Notes: a model not told the origin generated them from the sequence alone. 64,000 bases of DNA from Eriocheir sinensis (GCF_024679095.1 NC_066513.1:5366982-5430981), one strand, 5' to 3'. Shown: positions 21,777-32,844, numbered from the stretch's first letter. Made by a program: numbers and translations.

Positions 21777-22413
21777 GACTCCAAGCACGTACGTTTTTTT
21801 CTTTATTAGCTATATATAGGAATTGTCTGGCCAAAGTACAAGAAATTAACATATGTACGAGACACAGTTATCACCTTATGGTAGTGTCAAAATAAGTATT
21901 GTATGTGCCATAATTCGTCATCGCCTCGCCGCAATCACAAGCTCGTGTCGCCAACTGCCGTTGAATAACTCTCGTACACAGCGGGCTGTGTACGTTTTTA
22001 TTATGTTTTTATTACAGCTAGCTTGTTTGTTGGTCTGTTTAGTGTATCAGCTAAAGCTTTGTTAACATAAAAGATGCAGAACATGCAGTATAGCACTATA
22101 CAATACAGGTATATTAATACTTATAACAGTAATAATATCGTCATCCGGAGGCGTTTGAACGTTTTTTTTTTTTCACAGCGTATCGCCGTGCTTCAAAATG
22201 ATTCGCGTCGGTGTTTCTAAATATTCGTGTTTAGCAAGATAACGGAGGCTCCTATGGTTATTTTTGATATCGCATCTTAATCTACGGTATTTTCTACGTT
22301 TATCAGTAGGTCTGTTTTTCTTTTAAACTTGGTAATAAAAAAAAAAATGATCGTTTTGACAAAAATCCTCAGGGGGGGGCAAATGTGGCCCGGGTCGGAA
22401 CGAATAGGGTTAA

Positions 22414-22500
22414 GAGCCAATGCGACGGAGATGAGCACCGAGGCCACGCGCTGCTACATGCAGCGTATGCCCCCAACTTTACCTTTACCCTAACTTATCA
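22414..22500 (+). mobile_element. SINE2 copy 1, 3' part
   Basis: GAGCCAATGCGACGGAGATG, then GCACCGAGGCCACGCGCTGCT and CCCCCAACTTTACC, matches the 3' end of SINE2 at 52190-52245. It continues copy 1 after the TTAA element. Confidence 0.85.
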
Positions 22501-23140
22501 AGCATTAAGGTAATTATAACCGTTATACCAAACAATATAATATATTCATGGCGATATCAGAACTACAGTATAAGAAAGATATCTGCAAATATCACATTTA
22601 CAATCCTGCGGCAGCTGTTGTGCCAGTATGCATGCTTAGCAGTCTTGATCTCACGGCTCACTCATCATAACACACCAGATAATACAAACCAGCAGGATCC
22701 TGATACAAACGTTCGGACTTTACTTTCGACTTCGGGTTATAATAAAACAACAACCTTGTTATGTGTATGTTAATGTTATGTTACATAGGTGTTAGTTAAA
22801 TGTTTGTTACCCTACCCACATTTTTTTTCATCATGTTATAAACCCATTTATGAGTATGAATCTCTTAACACGCAGTACTATTTGCTATTTTTTATCAGTA
22901 TGTTACCTATTTTTGTAGTTAATCATAGGGGGGGGCCCTAAAATTGGGGGCATCCAGTGGGGCACAGCCCTAAAATAGGGGGCACGTGCCTCCCAAATTT
23001 CCGCCACTGCGTGGACCCCTGCTTTTGATGGGCGTGGGGCCGTGGGACCCTGCTCTTGGTGGGCTCCTAGGCTTCAGCCTAGTCAGCCTTATGGACAATA
23101 CGGCACTGGGCCTAGGACTACCCACATGATATCCTGATGG

Positions 23141-23141
<1 letters not shown>
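22501..23141. other. Unassigned non-coding sequence
   Basis: AT-rich sequence, then a C/G-rich part (22925-23010) with two CCCTAAAAT(A/T)GGGGGCA units. No coding frame or known element is recognised. Confidence 0.45.

Positions 23142-23193
<52 letters not shown>
23142..23193. repeat. (GA)n microsatellite, target of the Gypsy insertion
   Basis: GA units run to the left LTR edge, and the bases after the right LTR (32845-32852) are again AGAGAGAG. The LTR element therefore appears to have inserted within a GA tract. Confidence 0.85.
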
Positions 23194-23197
<4 letters not shown>

Positions 23198-23568
23198 ATA
23201 TGTAGGATATCAATATATTATTATTATTATTTAATATCACCACGAATTAGGCATACAAGTGTCAATGGAAAAAACCCACGACAGACAGATCACGCCACCT
23301 TATAGGAATGTCGTCCGTCAGTGTTTACCGTCTCAGTTTTGTATACTTCGCATTTCATGGTGCGCAGAGGTCACCTTGACGCACGTGACCAATTGTAACA
23401 ATTATTTTCCAACCTGTAACTCGTCACTCCTTCACGAGAGTCCGACTGACACACAACAACAGTCGCTCTCGCTCCGACGCTCCTGTACATAGGCTACGAA
23501 TATATTCGCCTTAAGGAAGCTGAAGTCTTAATCAACGCCCTTTAAACGCCCCCGACAAGCCCGTTACA
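23194..23568 (+). repeat. 5' LTR of Gypsy copy 1
   Basis: It matches 32469-32844 with about ten differences by eye. It ends AAGCCCGTTACA; the right LTR starts TGTTATAG and ends GTTACA, giving TG...CA termini. The first two bases here are AG instead of TG. The LTR carries RNA initiation and polyadenylation signals in this class, but I did not identify them precisely. Confidence 0.88.
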
Positions 23569-23572
23569 TTTG

Positions 23573-23590
23573 GTTGGCAACGGTCACCAC
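23573..23590 (+). promoter_or_regulatory. Putative primer-binding site
   Basis: TGGTTGGCAACGGTCACC follows four bases after the LTR. It starts with TGG, the complement of a tRNA CCA end. The matching tRNA was not determined. Confidence 0.4.
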
Positions 23591-23727
23591 CGCGCCTGTG
23601 CCTTCGCTACCTCGTTCTCCTCCAAGCTCCAAGCCACGAGAATTCACCAACAAATTCCGGGGACAGGCGTACAAGGAAGGAAGGAGTCACAAGCCAGCCG
23701 TCCGCGGCAACGCACCAGCCGTCCGCG

Positions 23728-23985
23728 GCAACTCACCAGGCGCCAGCTACGAGCACCTCACAAGGCGCCGGCTACAAGCAACTCACCAGGCGCCAGCTAC
23801 AAGCAACTCACCAGGCGCCAGCTACGAGCACCTCACAAGGCGCCAGCTACAAGCAACTCACCAGGCACCAGCCTACAAGCCTCGAGCACACCCGCGGCAA
23901 CACTACAGGCGTCAAACCTACAAGCCCCGAGCACACCCGCGGCAACTCTACAGGCGTCAAGCCTACAAGCCTCGAGCCACCAACA
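23728..23985 (+). repeat. Tandem repeats in the element leader (25-base and ~42-base units)
   Basis: Six copies of a 25-base unit (core CTCACCAGGCGCCAGCTAC) run from 23728 to about 23878. They are followed by about two copies of a ~45-base unit containing GAGCACACCCGCGGCAAC. The frames translate to Pro/Ala/Thr/Ser-rich repeats, but no ATG-led gag is evident. Confidence 0.85.
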
Positions 23986-25400
23986 GGCCTACGCAGCCGA
24001 AAGCGAAGGCCACAATCTACAAGCCGCTCCCCCGCTTCAAGCTAGCACTGCTACGAGCACTGCAAGCCACTCCACGATACGGCAGAAGTATTCACACCAG
24101 CAAGGAGAAGGCACGCCCCGCTGACCTTGGAGCAACCCACATGCCCCTCGCACCACAGCTGGCGGCAACACCGCCGCTGCCGGGAGCATCGGCCCAAACC
24201 TCTTCCGGCAAACAGTCAGCAAGGGTACCCGCGGACATCTCCCGGTGACTGCAAGCAGTTACCACTACCGTTTCCTGCAAGGCGTCTTCTCAAGAGGTTA
24301 CACACCCAAGTCGTCTTATCTGCCACAGCGGCCCATCTCTCAATATAAGAAGAACGCCGCAGCCGTCCTACGTCTGGCGGCAGTGTTCCGGCACCCAACC
24401 GCGGCAGCTCAAATCGCTGGGTCAGCAGTTTCCAGCAGCCATTACCAGTCCTCCGATGTCCGCCCTTCCCTCATCTCTCACCGCCGCTGCTGCCGAGGCC
24501 GAGGTTTCCCGACGCGACTCCAACGACTGCACGTACCCCAGGGCGTCACAAACCTTCGCCCTCTCCACTACATCAGCTGATTAATCTTGGTATTTGTGGA
24601 TATTCCCTTCTTGTCAAAATATGCCGGCTCGGCTTATTTCAGTTTTGTTCCGTGCAGAGGCACGACCTTTTTATTTCTGTGTTCCTAACACTGTTAATCA
24701 GTCATAATTGTGAGAGTAACGTTCATTCGCATACGATATTGATTCTTTCTTATTGTTTGCTAGCGGGTACATTGGGTATATTGAGTTCCCTGATCAAAGT
24801 TAATCTCCCTCAATGTGCCTGCCTCCTTTTTCTCTTCGCCGCTCGAGGGAAAACGTGAGCTTCAATGGTATACTCACTTAAAATACCACAGTGTCTATAG
24901 AGTTATTTTTTTTCATATACCCATAACATTATGGCATTCCATTATAACCTTAACTTCTATTACGTCTAACAGGCACCTTGCTAGCCATTCTTTCTTGCTT
25001 TTTAGGGTTTCGGCGCAAACTATTAATTCATACCCGTGTATTGGTTAATATTTACAGCCATCAAAATATGCTCCTATTTTGTAAATGATTTAATCCATAG
25101 TATGAACAAAGACACTCACGCTAAACTCGGCGACACTTTTATGCATTTAACACAGACCACAGACGAAGAGGGTACGGAACACGATACCACAACCGGTGAA
25201 TTTACTAAGGTGATCTTATGTTCAGGCACTCATTATTTATCAATTACAGGCCGCAGAATTCGTTCACCCCCGGGTTCGTCTGAATACTTACAACCCACTC
25301 AAGGTTCAAGAACACCCTCACCCTCACCCTCACCATCAATGAAAACATTGTTGGACAATCAAGCCGCCAGCCCGGTCCCTTCGCGCTAAGACAATTAGCG
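23986..25400 (+). other. Gypsy copy 1 leader region without recognisable gag
   Basis: Short frames (24037-24580, 25036-25389) are rich in Ser, Pro and Arg. None shows a capsid major-homology region or a CCHC knuckle. Gag may be lost, very divergent, or replaced by the insertion suggested downstream. Confidence 0.5.
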
Positions 25401-25419
25401 GCCCCTTTATGGCCCATGC

Positions 25420-26600
25420 GTTACAAACAGTAGCGATAGAAGAAGTCATTGTCATTGGAAGAAGTCATTAGTCATCAGCGCCACTCTACGCCGAAACAAG
25501 GAAGATAAACTGACACCACTCATAACATCATTAGTCAACAGCGACACCTGACACCCGACTCCGAGGCGAGGAAAAATGAGAAAGGACAACGCCCATCTGA
25601 CCTTTACACCTGCAGCGTCAGGCATACTAATTAGCCTCCAGCCTCGCGGAAGAAAAACCGGAGTGTGTCACAGCTACGTCACGCTACGGGAAGCCAATCA
25701 CAAGGCTCCAAGGAACCTACGAAAGCTGAGCGTACAGTAGCAACAAATCACCAGGCCCCGTGGGAACTCACTGAAACGAAAGAACCACCCACGAGACGCG
25801 AAAAGTACCTGAGCCCCTCCTACGCCAGGACAAACGCCAAACCTAGGGAAAGCAGTAATCTAGGCCACACCTCGTAGGTCCTACGATCACCCTTCAAGCT
25901 CCTCCCTCATCCTCGTCGAAGACTACGTATAAAATAGGGAGCACAGGCGAGAACAGCAGAGAACAGCTCCAGAGCAGCTACAGAACAAGCTCCACTCACT
26001 CGCGACAAGCAGAAGCGGCAGGAAGCAGCAAGATACAAGAAATCAAGAAAGAAGGACTCAAGCCAGAAGTCACGAAAGCAGAATTCAAGAAAGAAGGACT
26101 CAAGCAAGAAGTCACGAAAGAAGAACTCTAGGAACAAGAGATCAAGAAAGAAGAACACAAGAAAGAAGAAACAAGATAGAAGAAACGTGTTCCCTGCTCT
26201 TCACCCAAGATGCTGACTTCTGTATTGTTCGTGAGTAGAAGTGTGAGCTGTGTAGATTAAGGTCCAGTGCGGCATATATTAGGAATTATTAGGAATTATT
26301 AGGAATTATTAGGAAGTTGTTAGGATTTATTATTGTGTACTATTGTATGTACAGGAGCAGTGATTACTGTCTCCATTTCTTTAATATTGTGTTTTTGTTA
26401 TGTCACTGTGAGCCAGTATCGTGACAATACTCACGCCGTTATACAAGGTGAAAGAAGTACCATGCGTCTCTGAACGCTTCACTTTATTGTTGTAATAAAT
26501 ATATTAGTTTATACATCTTTGAATATCCCAGAACTCACGTGCTTCGGCACACGTTACCTTGTAACCTCAAGCAAACCCACATACAAAGGGTTGGGTTACA
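25420..26600 (+). other. LTR-like non-coding segment within the Gypsy element
   Basis: This stretch has a TATAAAATAGGG box (about 25929), a Lys/Arg-rich AAGAAAGAAG tract (26040-26180), a tandem AGGAATTATT repeat (26280-26315), an AATAAA signal (about 26497) and an end GGGTTGGGTTACA. These are features expected of an LTR or a promoter/terminator unit from another retroelement. No second copy exists in the window and no clear terminal duplication was found, so the identity is tentative. Confidence 0.3.
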
Positions 26601-26668
26601 ACAAACCACACTCCTCTTCTCAGAATAAAAAGACATGACTTCGTGACAGCCCCAAGGCGCACATCCAA

Positions 26669-27325
26669 GTGTCCCTTCAGGACAATACTAATTGGGAGCA
26701 ACTTGACTCTGTCATTGCCGCCTTGGGACGGACAAGCATAATTGCCCTCCCTTGCAAGGTGGGCAAAATTTCACTCACCTTAGCGGTTGACACAGGTGCG
26801 ACAGTCAATGTCATCTCCGACTCCGCTTACAGGTCACTGACACGACAGGCGAGTGGGGAAAATTGGCCGCTCAAAGAGAACGACCTGAATGTGGTAGGCG
26901 TGACGGGCACCACTTTGGGAATCCTTGGGCGAGTACCACTAACAGTCAGCTTACATGAAAAAGTATGTCCCTTTCCAGATTTCTTTTATGTCTCTAGCAG
27001 GTTTGCCTTACCTGTGGATGGGATCTTAGGATTAAACGCCATGAAAGACCTGCACATAACCATAAACCCTGAAAGCAACGCGATCGTGTATCCATCGCCT
27101 CTGTCACCTGTAATCCCACCCTCAGAGGGGGAAAATGTCCAACCCACCACAGACTCAGGGACTGCCACCGCCCAAGTGTCACCTCTTACGGTCAAACCAC
27201 ACGAAAACATTGCAGACTTGTGGCGGACAGTAACGGCAGTCGTAGAAGGTCCTCAAATAGTTCCGGGTTGTGCTGCAAAACTTGTTAAAATCCGTTTGCC
27301 TAACGCCCCTCCAACGGGCTATCGA
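26669..27325 (+). pseudogene. Gypsy pol: aspartic protease region
   Basis: The frame encodes a retropepsin-type protease. A catalytic block LAVDTGATVNVIS lies at about residues 33-45, and ILGLNAMKDL near residue 118 is the family's C-terminal (GRD/GLN-like) motif. The protease would cleave the Gag-Pol polyprotein. The frame runs into the pre-RT linker (LPNAPPTG), after which homology shifts frame near 27310-27325. The nominal frame continues to 27451 as out-of-frame peptide. No natural start codon is evident, as expected if it is read through from gag. Confidence 0.8.
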
Positions 27326-28951
27326 CGGAGCTCCTCACATACACCGCGTAACGGTGGAGGTAACTCTTGCGACAGTCAAGGAGGGAGGTTTTGCAGAGGC
27401 ATTGGTAATAAACACGTCTGGATCCCCTGTATCCTTAAAACACGGTGTTAGATTATGCCAGTGTCTAGTGTATGGGAGAAATGTCGCCCCGGAACCAGCT
27501 GAATACCCTTCAGCCCAAGTCTCAGGCATAACCTCGGCGTATCAGGCTTCTCCCGAACAAGACACAGATAATTTAGAGGCATTCCTGAAAGTTGCACACT
27601 ATTCCGAAATTAAGCCAACCTTAGTCCAGCTACTGGAACATTATAGGGGGGCGCTTGCTCTACCAGGCGAGCCGCTTGGAGTTACGCAGTGTGCTGAACA
27701 CCACATTAAGTTAAAACCCAATACAAATCCTGTATATATAAATGCGTACAAGCTCCCCCACAGTCAGAGGGAGGTCGTGCAACAACTTATCTCTGAAATG
27801 TTAGAACAAGGTGTCATCAAAGAATCGAATTCCCCGTGGAATTCACCCTTGTTTCTGGTTCCAAAGAAAGACGGTTCTTATCGTCCTGTGATTGATTTCC
27901 GGCGTGTGAACACCGCGACCGTGGATGATCATTTTCCGCTTCCCGTTCTTAGAGATCTTCTGGTGTGTCTCGGTAGAGGAAATAAAGTCTTTACGAGTCT
28001 TGATCTGGTCAGTGGCTACTGGCAACTGCCCATGGCCCCCGAGTCACGTGAAATAACGGCTTTCAGCACGCCTCATGGCCACTATGAGTGGACAAGGATG
28101 CCGTTCGGGCTCAAAGGAGCTCCCTTGACCTTCCAAAGGATAATGAACTGTATTTTTGGTGACATGCTGGGCAACTCTGTCTATGTGTATTTAGACGACA
28201 TCATCATAGCAAGTAAAGACGTGCATGCACACATGGAAACACTAAAAGCAGTCCTACACAGACTTCAAGAGGTCGGATTAAAGCTCAAACTCACCAAATG
28301 TGAATTTTTAAAGCCTCGGATCAAGTTCTTGGGGCATGTCGTCGACGAATTCGGCATCCACACAGTGGACGACAAAATAAAAGCTATTGCCGAGTTCCCT
28401 CAGCCAACGTCTGCAGACAAGGTACGGTCTTTCTTGGGTGTCGCAGGTTATTACAGGCCTTTCATAAAGGACTTCGCAGCACGCGCGAGTCCCCTAACCC
28501 ATCTATTAAAGAAAGACGTACCATTTCAGTGGCTCCCAGCTCAACAAACGAGCTTTGAGGATTTAAAGAAAGCGCTTACACAGGCTCCGGTCCTTGTCTT
28601 TCCGGATTTCAAGGACCCCTTTCAGCTTTGTACCGACGGTTCGGCTAGTAGACTAGGAGCCGCTCTGATGCAAACAGATAAGTCCGGCAAAAAGCATGTG
28701 ATAGCGTTCGCCAGTCGAGTACTAACAGCTCCGGAAAATAACTAGTCTGTTACCCACCTAGAGGCTCTTGCCATTGTGTGGGCTCTGAAGCATTTTCGTG
28801 ACATAGTGATGGGGTACATAATTGTGGTGCATACGGACCACGCGGCCATAACTGATTCAAGGGAAAAAACCTACACGGTCGTCTGGCAAGATGGTTCTTA
28901 ACGATCCAAGCATACAATCCAGAGATAAAATATATCACCGGGAAAACAAAT
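27320..28951 (+). pseudogene. Gypsy pol: reverse transcriptase and RNase H
   Basis: The open frame 27270-28745 contains the RT: LFVPKKDG-type (LFLVPKKDGSYRP), DFRRVN, TSLDLVSGYWQLPM with the first catalytic Asp near residue 243 of the frame, MPFGLKGAP, and YVYLDDIIIAS (catalytic DD near residue 307). It is followed by FLGHVV and RSFLGVAGYYRPFI. The RNase H begins with LCTDGSASRLGA. A TAG stop at 28743-28745 interrupts just before VTHLEALAIVWALKHF, and a further frameshift near 28855 precedes ITGKTNVVADALSRN. RT and RNase H would convert genomic RNA to DNA; this copy cannot make the full enzyme. Confidence 0.92.
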
Positions 28952-30340
28952 GTGGTCGCAGATGCCTTATCTCGGAATATTCCGATAGGAGCGATTACCA
29001 CCCCAGAGGTCATCCACAACTTCACTTCACCTGAGCTACACACTGCTCAGCGAGACCACCCTGTGTGGAAGAGGTTAATTTGCGCCCTCGAGTCGGGAGA
29101 CGAATCAAACCTTCCTGAATTGCCGGTTCCCTTTTCACAATTCTTCCTATCAGAGGACAACCTCCTTTGTAGGTCATGGCCAACCAAACCGGTACCTATA
29201 GACCAACTGGTCATCCCAGACAAATACGTCCCCGTGACGCTTAAGCTGGTCCATAACACACCCATTGCGGGTCACCCAGGAAGAGACAAGACGCTATCTG
29301 TCACCAGACGTAAATTCTACTGGCCCACATTACGGGTTGATGTAGAAAAACATGTCGCACATTGCGTCGTTTGTGCTAAACACAAGGGGTCCGTAAAAGG
29401 GCCAGCACCTATGTTGCAATACCCAGTACCAGAGGCGCCATGGGATGTTGTTGATATAGACTTATTACAGCTCCCCCAGAGCCAACATGGTTCGCGCTAC
29501 TTATTGGTGTGCGTCGACCAGTTCTCTAGGTTTCTAGTTCTAGCGCCTCTCAAGGACAAGACAGCCACACGCGTGGCCCATGCCCTCGTGACTCACGTGT
29601 TGTGTCCACATTCGTCTCCTCGAATTCTTTTGAGTGACAATGGCACCGAGTTTAGGAACTCAGTATTGAGCGAAATATGCGCTCAGTTTAACATCACGCA
29701 ATCCTTCATCACAGCTTACCACCCAGCTGCTAATGGGTTGGCGGAGAGGGCTAATAGGAAAATCTTACAGGTCCTCAGGCCTATCATGAACGATCTCCAC
29801 GATAACTGGGAGGATTGGCTATCGCATATAGCCGCTTCCATAAATACGTCTGTAAACGACTCTACGGGGAAGTCTCCCTACTACATCTTATATGGGGTGG
29901 ATAAACATCTTCCGTACGACCTCCTAACAATCCCACAACAACCTCTCTACAACACTGATAGGTACGCACAACAGCAGATGCATATGTTTTCCAAGATACA
30001 CTCAGAAGTTAGGTGTACGTTAAAAGCTACGAAGGTCGAAATGATGTCAAAACAACACAAACAGGCCGTCCCGGTGAAATTAAAAGAGGGTGACACAGTC
30101 ATGATTAAGCAAGCGGAAAGGAGTTCGAAACTGGGGGCTAAATTTGTGGGTCCTTACCGAGTTGTTCGGAATGTCAGGGGAAATCGGTTCGAGGTTCTCG
30201 AGTCGAATAGTGGAGTCAGTCTAGAAGTTCACAGTGATCGTCTGAAAGTATTTCCCTCACTTTTGACCTTGATATTGGTAATTCCCCCTCAGAGTCAAAT
30301 GTTCAACAAGATAATCCCAACACCCATAGCTATAACTTGA
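28952..30340 (+). CDS. Gypsy pol: integrase (462 codons, open)
   Basis: The frame opens inside the RNase H C-terminal VADALSRN motif, so the ATG is not a true start. The integrase has an HHCC zinc-binding domain (H101, H108, C138, C141) and the core catalytic triad D170 (VVDIDLLQL), D229 (LLSDNGTEF) and E265 (NGLAERANRK), giving the typical D-35-E spacing. It ends with a C-terminal GPY/F module (FVGPYRVVRN). It would insert the cDNA into host DNA. The frame is uninterrupted and is the best-preserved enzyme of the element. env starts 41 bases downstream. Confidence 0.92.
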   Translation: MVADALSRNIPIGAITTPEVIHNFTSPELHTAQRDHPVWKRLICALESGDESNLPELPVPFSQFFLSEDNLLCRSWPTKPVPIDQLVIPDKYVPVTLKLVHNTPIAGHPGRDKTLSVTRRKFYWPTLRVDVEKHVAHCVVCAKHKGSVKGPAPMLQYPVPEAPWDVVDIDLLQLPQSQHGSRYLLVCVDQFSRFLVLAPLKDKTATRVAHALVTHVLCPHSSPRILLSDNGTEFRNSVLSEICAQFNITQSFITAYHPAANGLAERANRKILQVLRPIMNDLHDNWEDWLSHIAASINTSVNDSTGKSPYYILYGVDKHLPYDLLTIPQQPLYNTDRYAQQQMHMFSKIHSEVRCTLKATKVEMMSKQHKQAVPVKLKEGDTVMIKQAERSSKLGAKFVGPYRVVRNVRGNRFEVLESNSGVSLEVHSDRLKVFPSLLTLILVIPPQSQMFNKIIPTPIAIT

Positions 30341-30381
30341 GACCACGGGTTTAAATACTTCATTCCCACCACTTTCAGATC

Positions 30382-32079
30382 ATGATGTTGCGTTTTCTGA
30401 TCATCTTGTTGTCCCTCGGCTCCCTGCTTGCAACGACACCCATCCACCTGAAGCCTGGTGCCCTCACGGCACACATAGGAGAGGTCTTCCTCATAGAAGA
30501 TGTGCTCCTCGTAAAATATCCATATAATTCCTTCACCAACACCACTGACACAATCAGGATAGTCTCAGAAAAAAACTACTCGGCATGGCAGACGCCATAC
30601 GGGCTACCAAGACTAGGGAATCAAAGGCACCTTCTAGTACCTCTTTGAATCTTTTTCAATTACTGGAGGATAGGATTCTGTTCTTACGGGGAAAAGTTGA
30701 TGAGGTAGACATGGATTATAGTTTTCACTCAGTTCACTCTCGGGTAAAGAAGGGGTTGCTCAACATCGTTGAGTCCGCCTCAAAGTTCCTTTTCGGTACG
30801 GCTACCGACGAGGACGTACGCGATTTGCGGGACCACTACGCTCATGTGCTTTCCTTTGCTGCCCGAAATCGCAGGGTGATCAACGTCAATTGTAGAAAAC
30901 TTGCGCGGTTGCATACTAACATTGAGGAACTGCTAGAGCAGACAAATAAGATGGTATAGGTTATCAACATAGTTGTCAAACAGATCGACCAGGTGAATCA
31001 GTTTCTCCTCCTAGATCAGGCCTTGCATGTATTGGAAAACGTCATTAACTCTGTCGCAACGGCAAATCAGCAGGTTATTAGCAACATGGTTGATGCAGCG
31101 CACGGTAGAGTCACACCTGCCTTGTTCCCTCTACACGATTTGAGAACGACTGTCGGGTATCAAAATTATAGCCTAACACCTTTATTCAACCCAGACATGA
31201 GTCAATATTTTTGCCCTTTAATTGAGTCCAGCCTCACCCCCGATGCCATAATCATTCATGTTCCATTTCAGACGGCAGACGTGTTTGAGGCACACGAAAT
31301 TGTCCCGTTCCCTTTTTCAGCTAAGGACAGTGTGTTAGCCCTGGACACGTCCCCGTCTCTTGTTCTAATCGCGAAGGATTTCGCTCTGTATTCAACGGGT
31401 AGCTACTCCCTCTTGTAATATTGCAAGGAGACGGTCTTCGGGCGATTCTATGGATCTCCGTCTCTCTTTGCCTTCCAACCAGTTCGGGGAGGGGTATGCG
31501 AGATCGCCCTCACCCGCGTGAACGCGTTTGACGCTCTTTCCCTGCGCCCTTACAAGCAGCTAACACCAACGCCTGTTTTCCATAAGAACTTTCAGGGTCT
31601 GCATTATTTTTATTTCCCTCAGCCATTCTATGTATCAGTCATCTGCCCGGAGGGTACAAATTATCAACGGGTTACTGGTCACTATGCCATAGCGGAAGCA
31701 TGCTATATCCGCTCCACTAACATAACAATGTACCCATCCCGGATCCGTCTGGTTTTCACGGCCAATATTTCCCATCGAGTGTTTCCTCTACGTCTACGGT
31801 CTCGCGATAACATTCACTTCTCCAGCATCTCTTATGTGACTAATTCCCTTAATTCATTGTCTTTCGCAAACAAAACAGAGTTTGCGGAAGCCTGGAGGAA
31901 ACGCTGCCTGATTATTTGCATCTCCCCTACCTGTACCCTGCATTTTTTTTGTCCCAATGTTTCTGATGTTCGTCAGTCTCGTCGTCATGTGCTACCTTAT
32001 TAGGAGGAACTCTGTCCTGCACGATTATTTGGTTGTGCAGACACGGCGACTGGATGCAGGGAGGCCACTGGCAAGGTAG
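30382..32079 (+). pseudogene. Envelope-like gene (errantivirus/baculovirus-F-like), broken
   Basis: About 565 codons if continuous, the same length as in copy 2. It begins with a hydrophobic signal-like segment (MMLRFLIILLSLGSLLATTP). A region near codons 125-150 (KKGLLNIV, FLFGTATDEDV) resembles the post-cleavage fusion-peptide zone of F-type envelope proteins of errantiviruses and baculoviruses. A hydrophobic C-terminal anchor is expected from copy 2. Frames change near 30590. In-frame or frameshifted stops occur near 30957, 31416 and 31900-32000, so no full protein is possible. The F-like assignment rests on pattern resemblance and position, not on an alignment. Confidence 0.75.
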
Positions 32080-32468
32080 TTTTTCCTTTTCTCAGACAAG
32101 TCAGGGGACAGAAACCTGGCTGCTCCTATACTTAACATTGTACTGTGTTTCACTACTGTATTTTTTTTTAGGAGCTAGATGAACGTTTCATTGTCTGTAA
32201 CTATGCCAGTTGATAGCTTCTTATACATGTGTCCTTATATTTATCTTTTGAGAGATTTCTTATGTTTTATGTCACACACGTTGTGTTTTACCTCTCACTA
32301 TTTATATTATAACTCCACATATGTTCTTACATAGCCAGTGTTTTAATGTAATTGTGTCATAGGCAGTCTGCTTGACAAACTCCCACTATGTATGTTCATG
32401 GTAACTAGACTGCTTTATACATTTTTGTATATCGCGAGGTCGCGATCACTGGTAGGTGACCGAGCAGT
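32080..32468 (+). other. Gypsy copy 1 region between env and 3' LTR
   Basis: AT-rich non-coding sequence matching copy 2 at 60674-61083. A palindrome ATCGCGAGGTCGCGAT (about 32430) lies just before GGTAGGTGACCGAGCAG, the only purine-rich run next to the LTR and a weak polypurine-tract candidate. Confidence 0.6.
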
Positions 32469-32844
32469 GTTATAGTAGGATATCAATATATTATTATTAT
32501 TATTATTTAATATCACCACGAATTAGGCATACAAGTGTCAATGGAAAAAACCCACGACAGACAGATCACGCCACCTTATAGGAATGTCGTCCGTCAATGT
32601 TTACCGTCTCAGTTTTGTATACTTCGCATTTCATGGTGCGCAGAGGTCACCTTGACGTACGTGACCAATTGTAACAATTATTTTCCAACCTGTAACGCGT
32701 CACTCCTTCACGAGAGTCCGACTGACACACAACGACAGTCGCTCTTGCTCCGACGCTCCTGTACATAGGCTACGAATATATTCGCCTAAAGGAAGCTGAA
32801 GTCTTAATCAGCGCCCTTTAAACGCCCCCTACAAGCCCGTTACA
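32469..32844 (+). repeat. 3' LTR of Gypsy copy 1
   Basis: It starts TGTTATAGTAGG and ends CCCGTTACA. It is followed directly by AGAGAGAG, the continuation of the GA target. Confidence 0.88.

Larger units (their letters stand above)
17130..22409. mobile_element. piggyBac-like non-autonomous element with TTAA target duplication
   Basis: TTAA occurs at 17126-17129 and 22410-22413. Immediately inside are terminal inverted repeats, CCCTATACGTTCCGACCCC on the left and CCCTATTCGTTCCGACCC on the reverse strand at the right, one mismatch over 18 bases. A second inverted match (TTGAGATTTTT and CTGAGGATTTTT) follows, offset by about 19 bases. Removing the element and one TTAA restores a continuous SINE2 (CCACCACAGGC-TTAA-GAGCCAATG), which supports precise insertion. 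TTAA specificity and a 5'-CCC terminus are known piggyBac traits. No transposase frame is present. Unique sequence is limited to about 17130-17287 and 21771-22409; the rest is simple-sequence cargo. Confidence 0.88.
23194..32844 (+). mobile_element. Gypsy-type LTR retrotransposon with env (errantivirus-like), copy 1
   Basis: Two ~375-base LTRs bound an internal region with protease, RT, RNase H, integrase and env in that order. This is the Ty3/Gypsy order (integrase after RNase H) plus an envelope gene, as in errantiviruses. No gag was recognised between 23.6 and 26.6 kb. Several frameshifts and stops in pol and env make the copy inactive. A second copy in the opposite orientation begins at 60300. 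Confidence 0.9.

Noticed and set aside
23570..24124. Pro/Ala-rich repeat frame as a candidate gag
   Set aside because: No ATG at its start, content driven by 25-base repeats, no capsid or zinc-knuckle motif.
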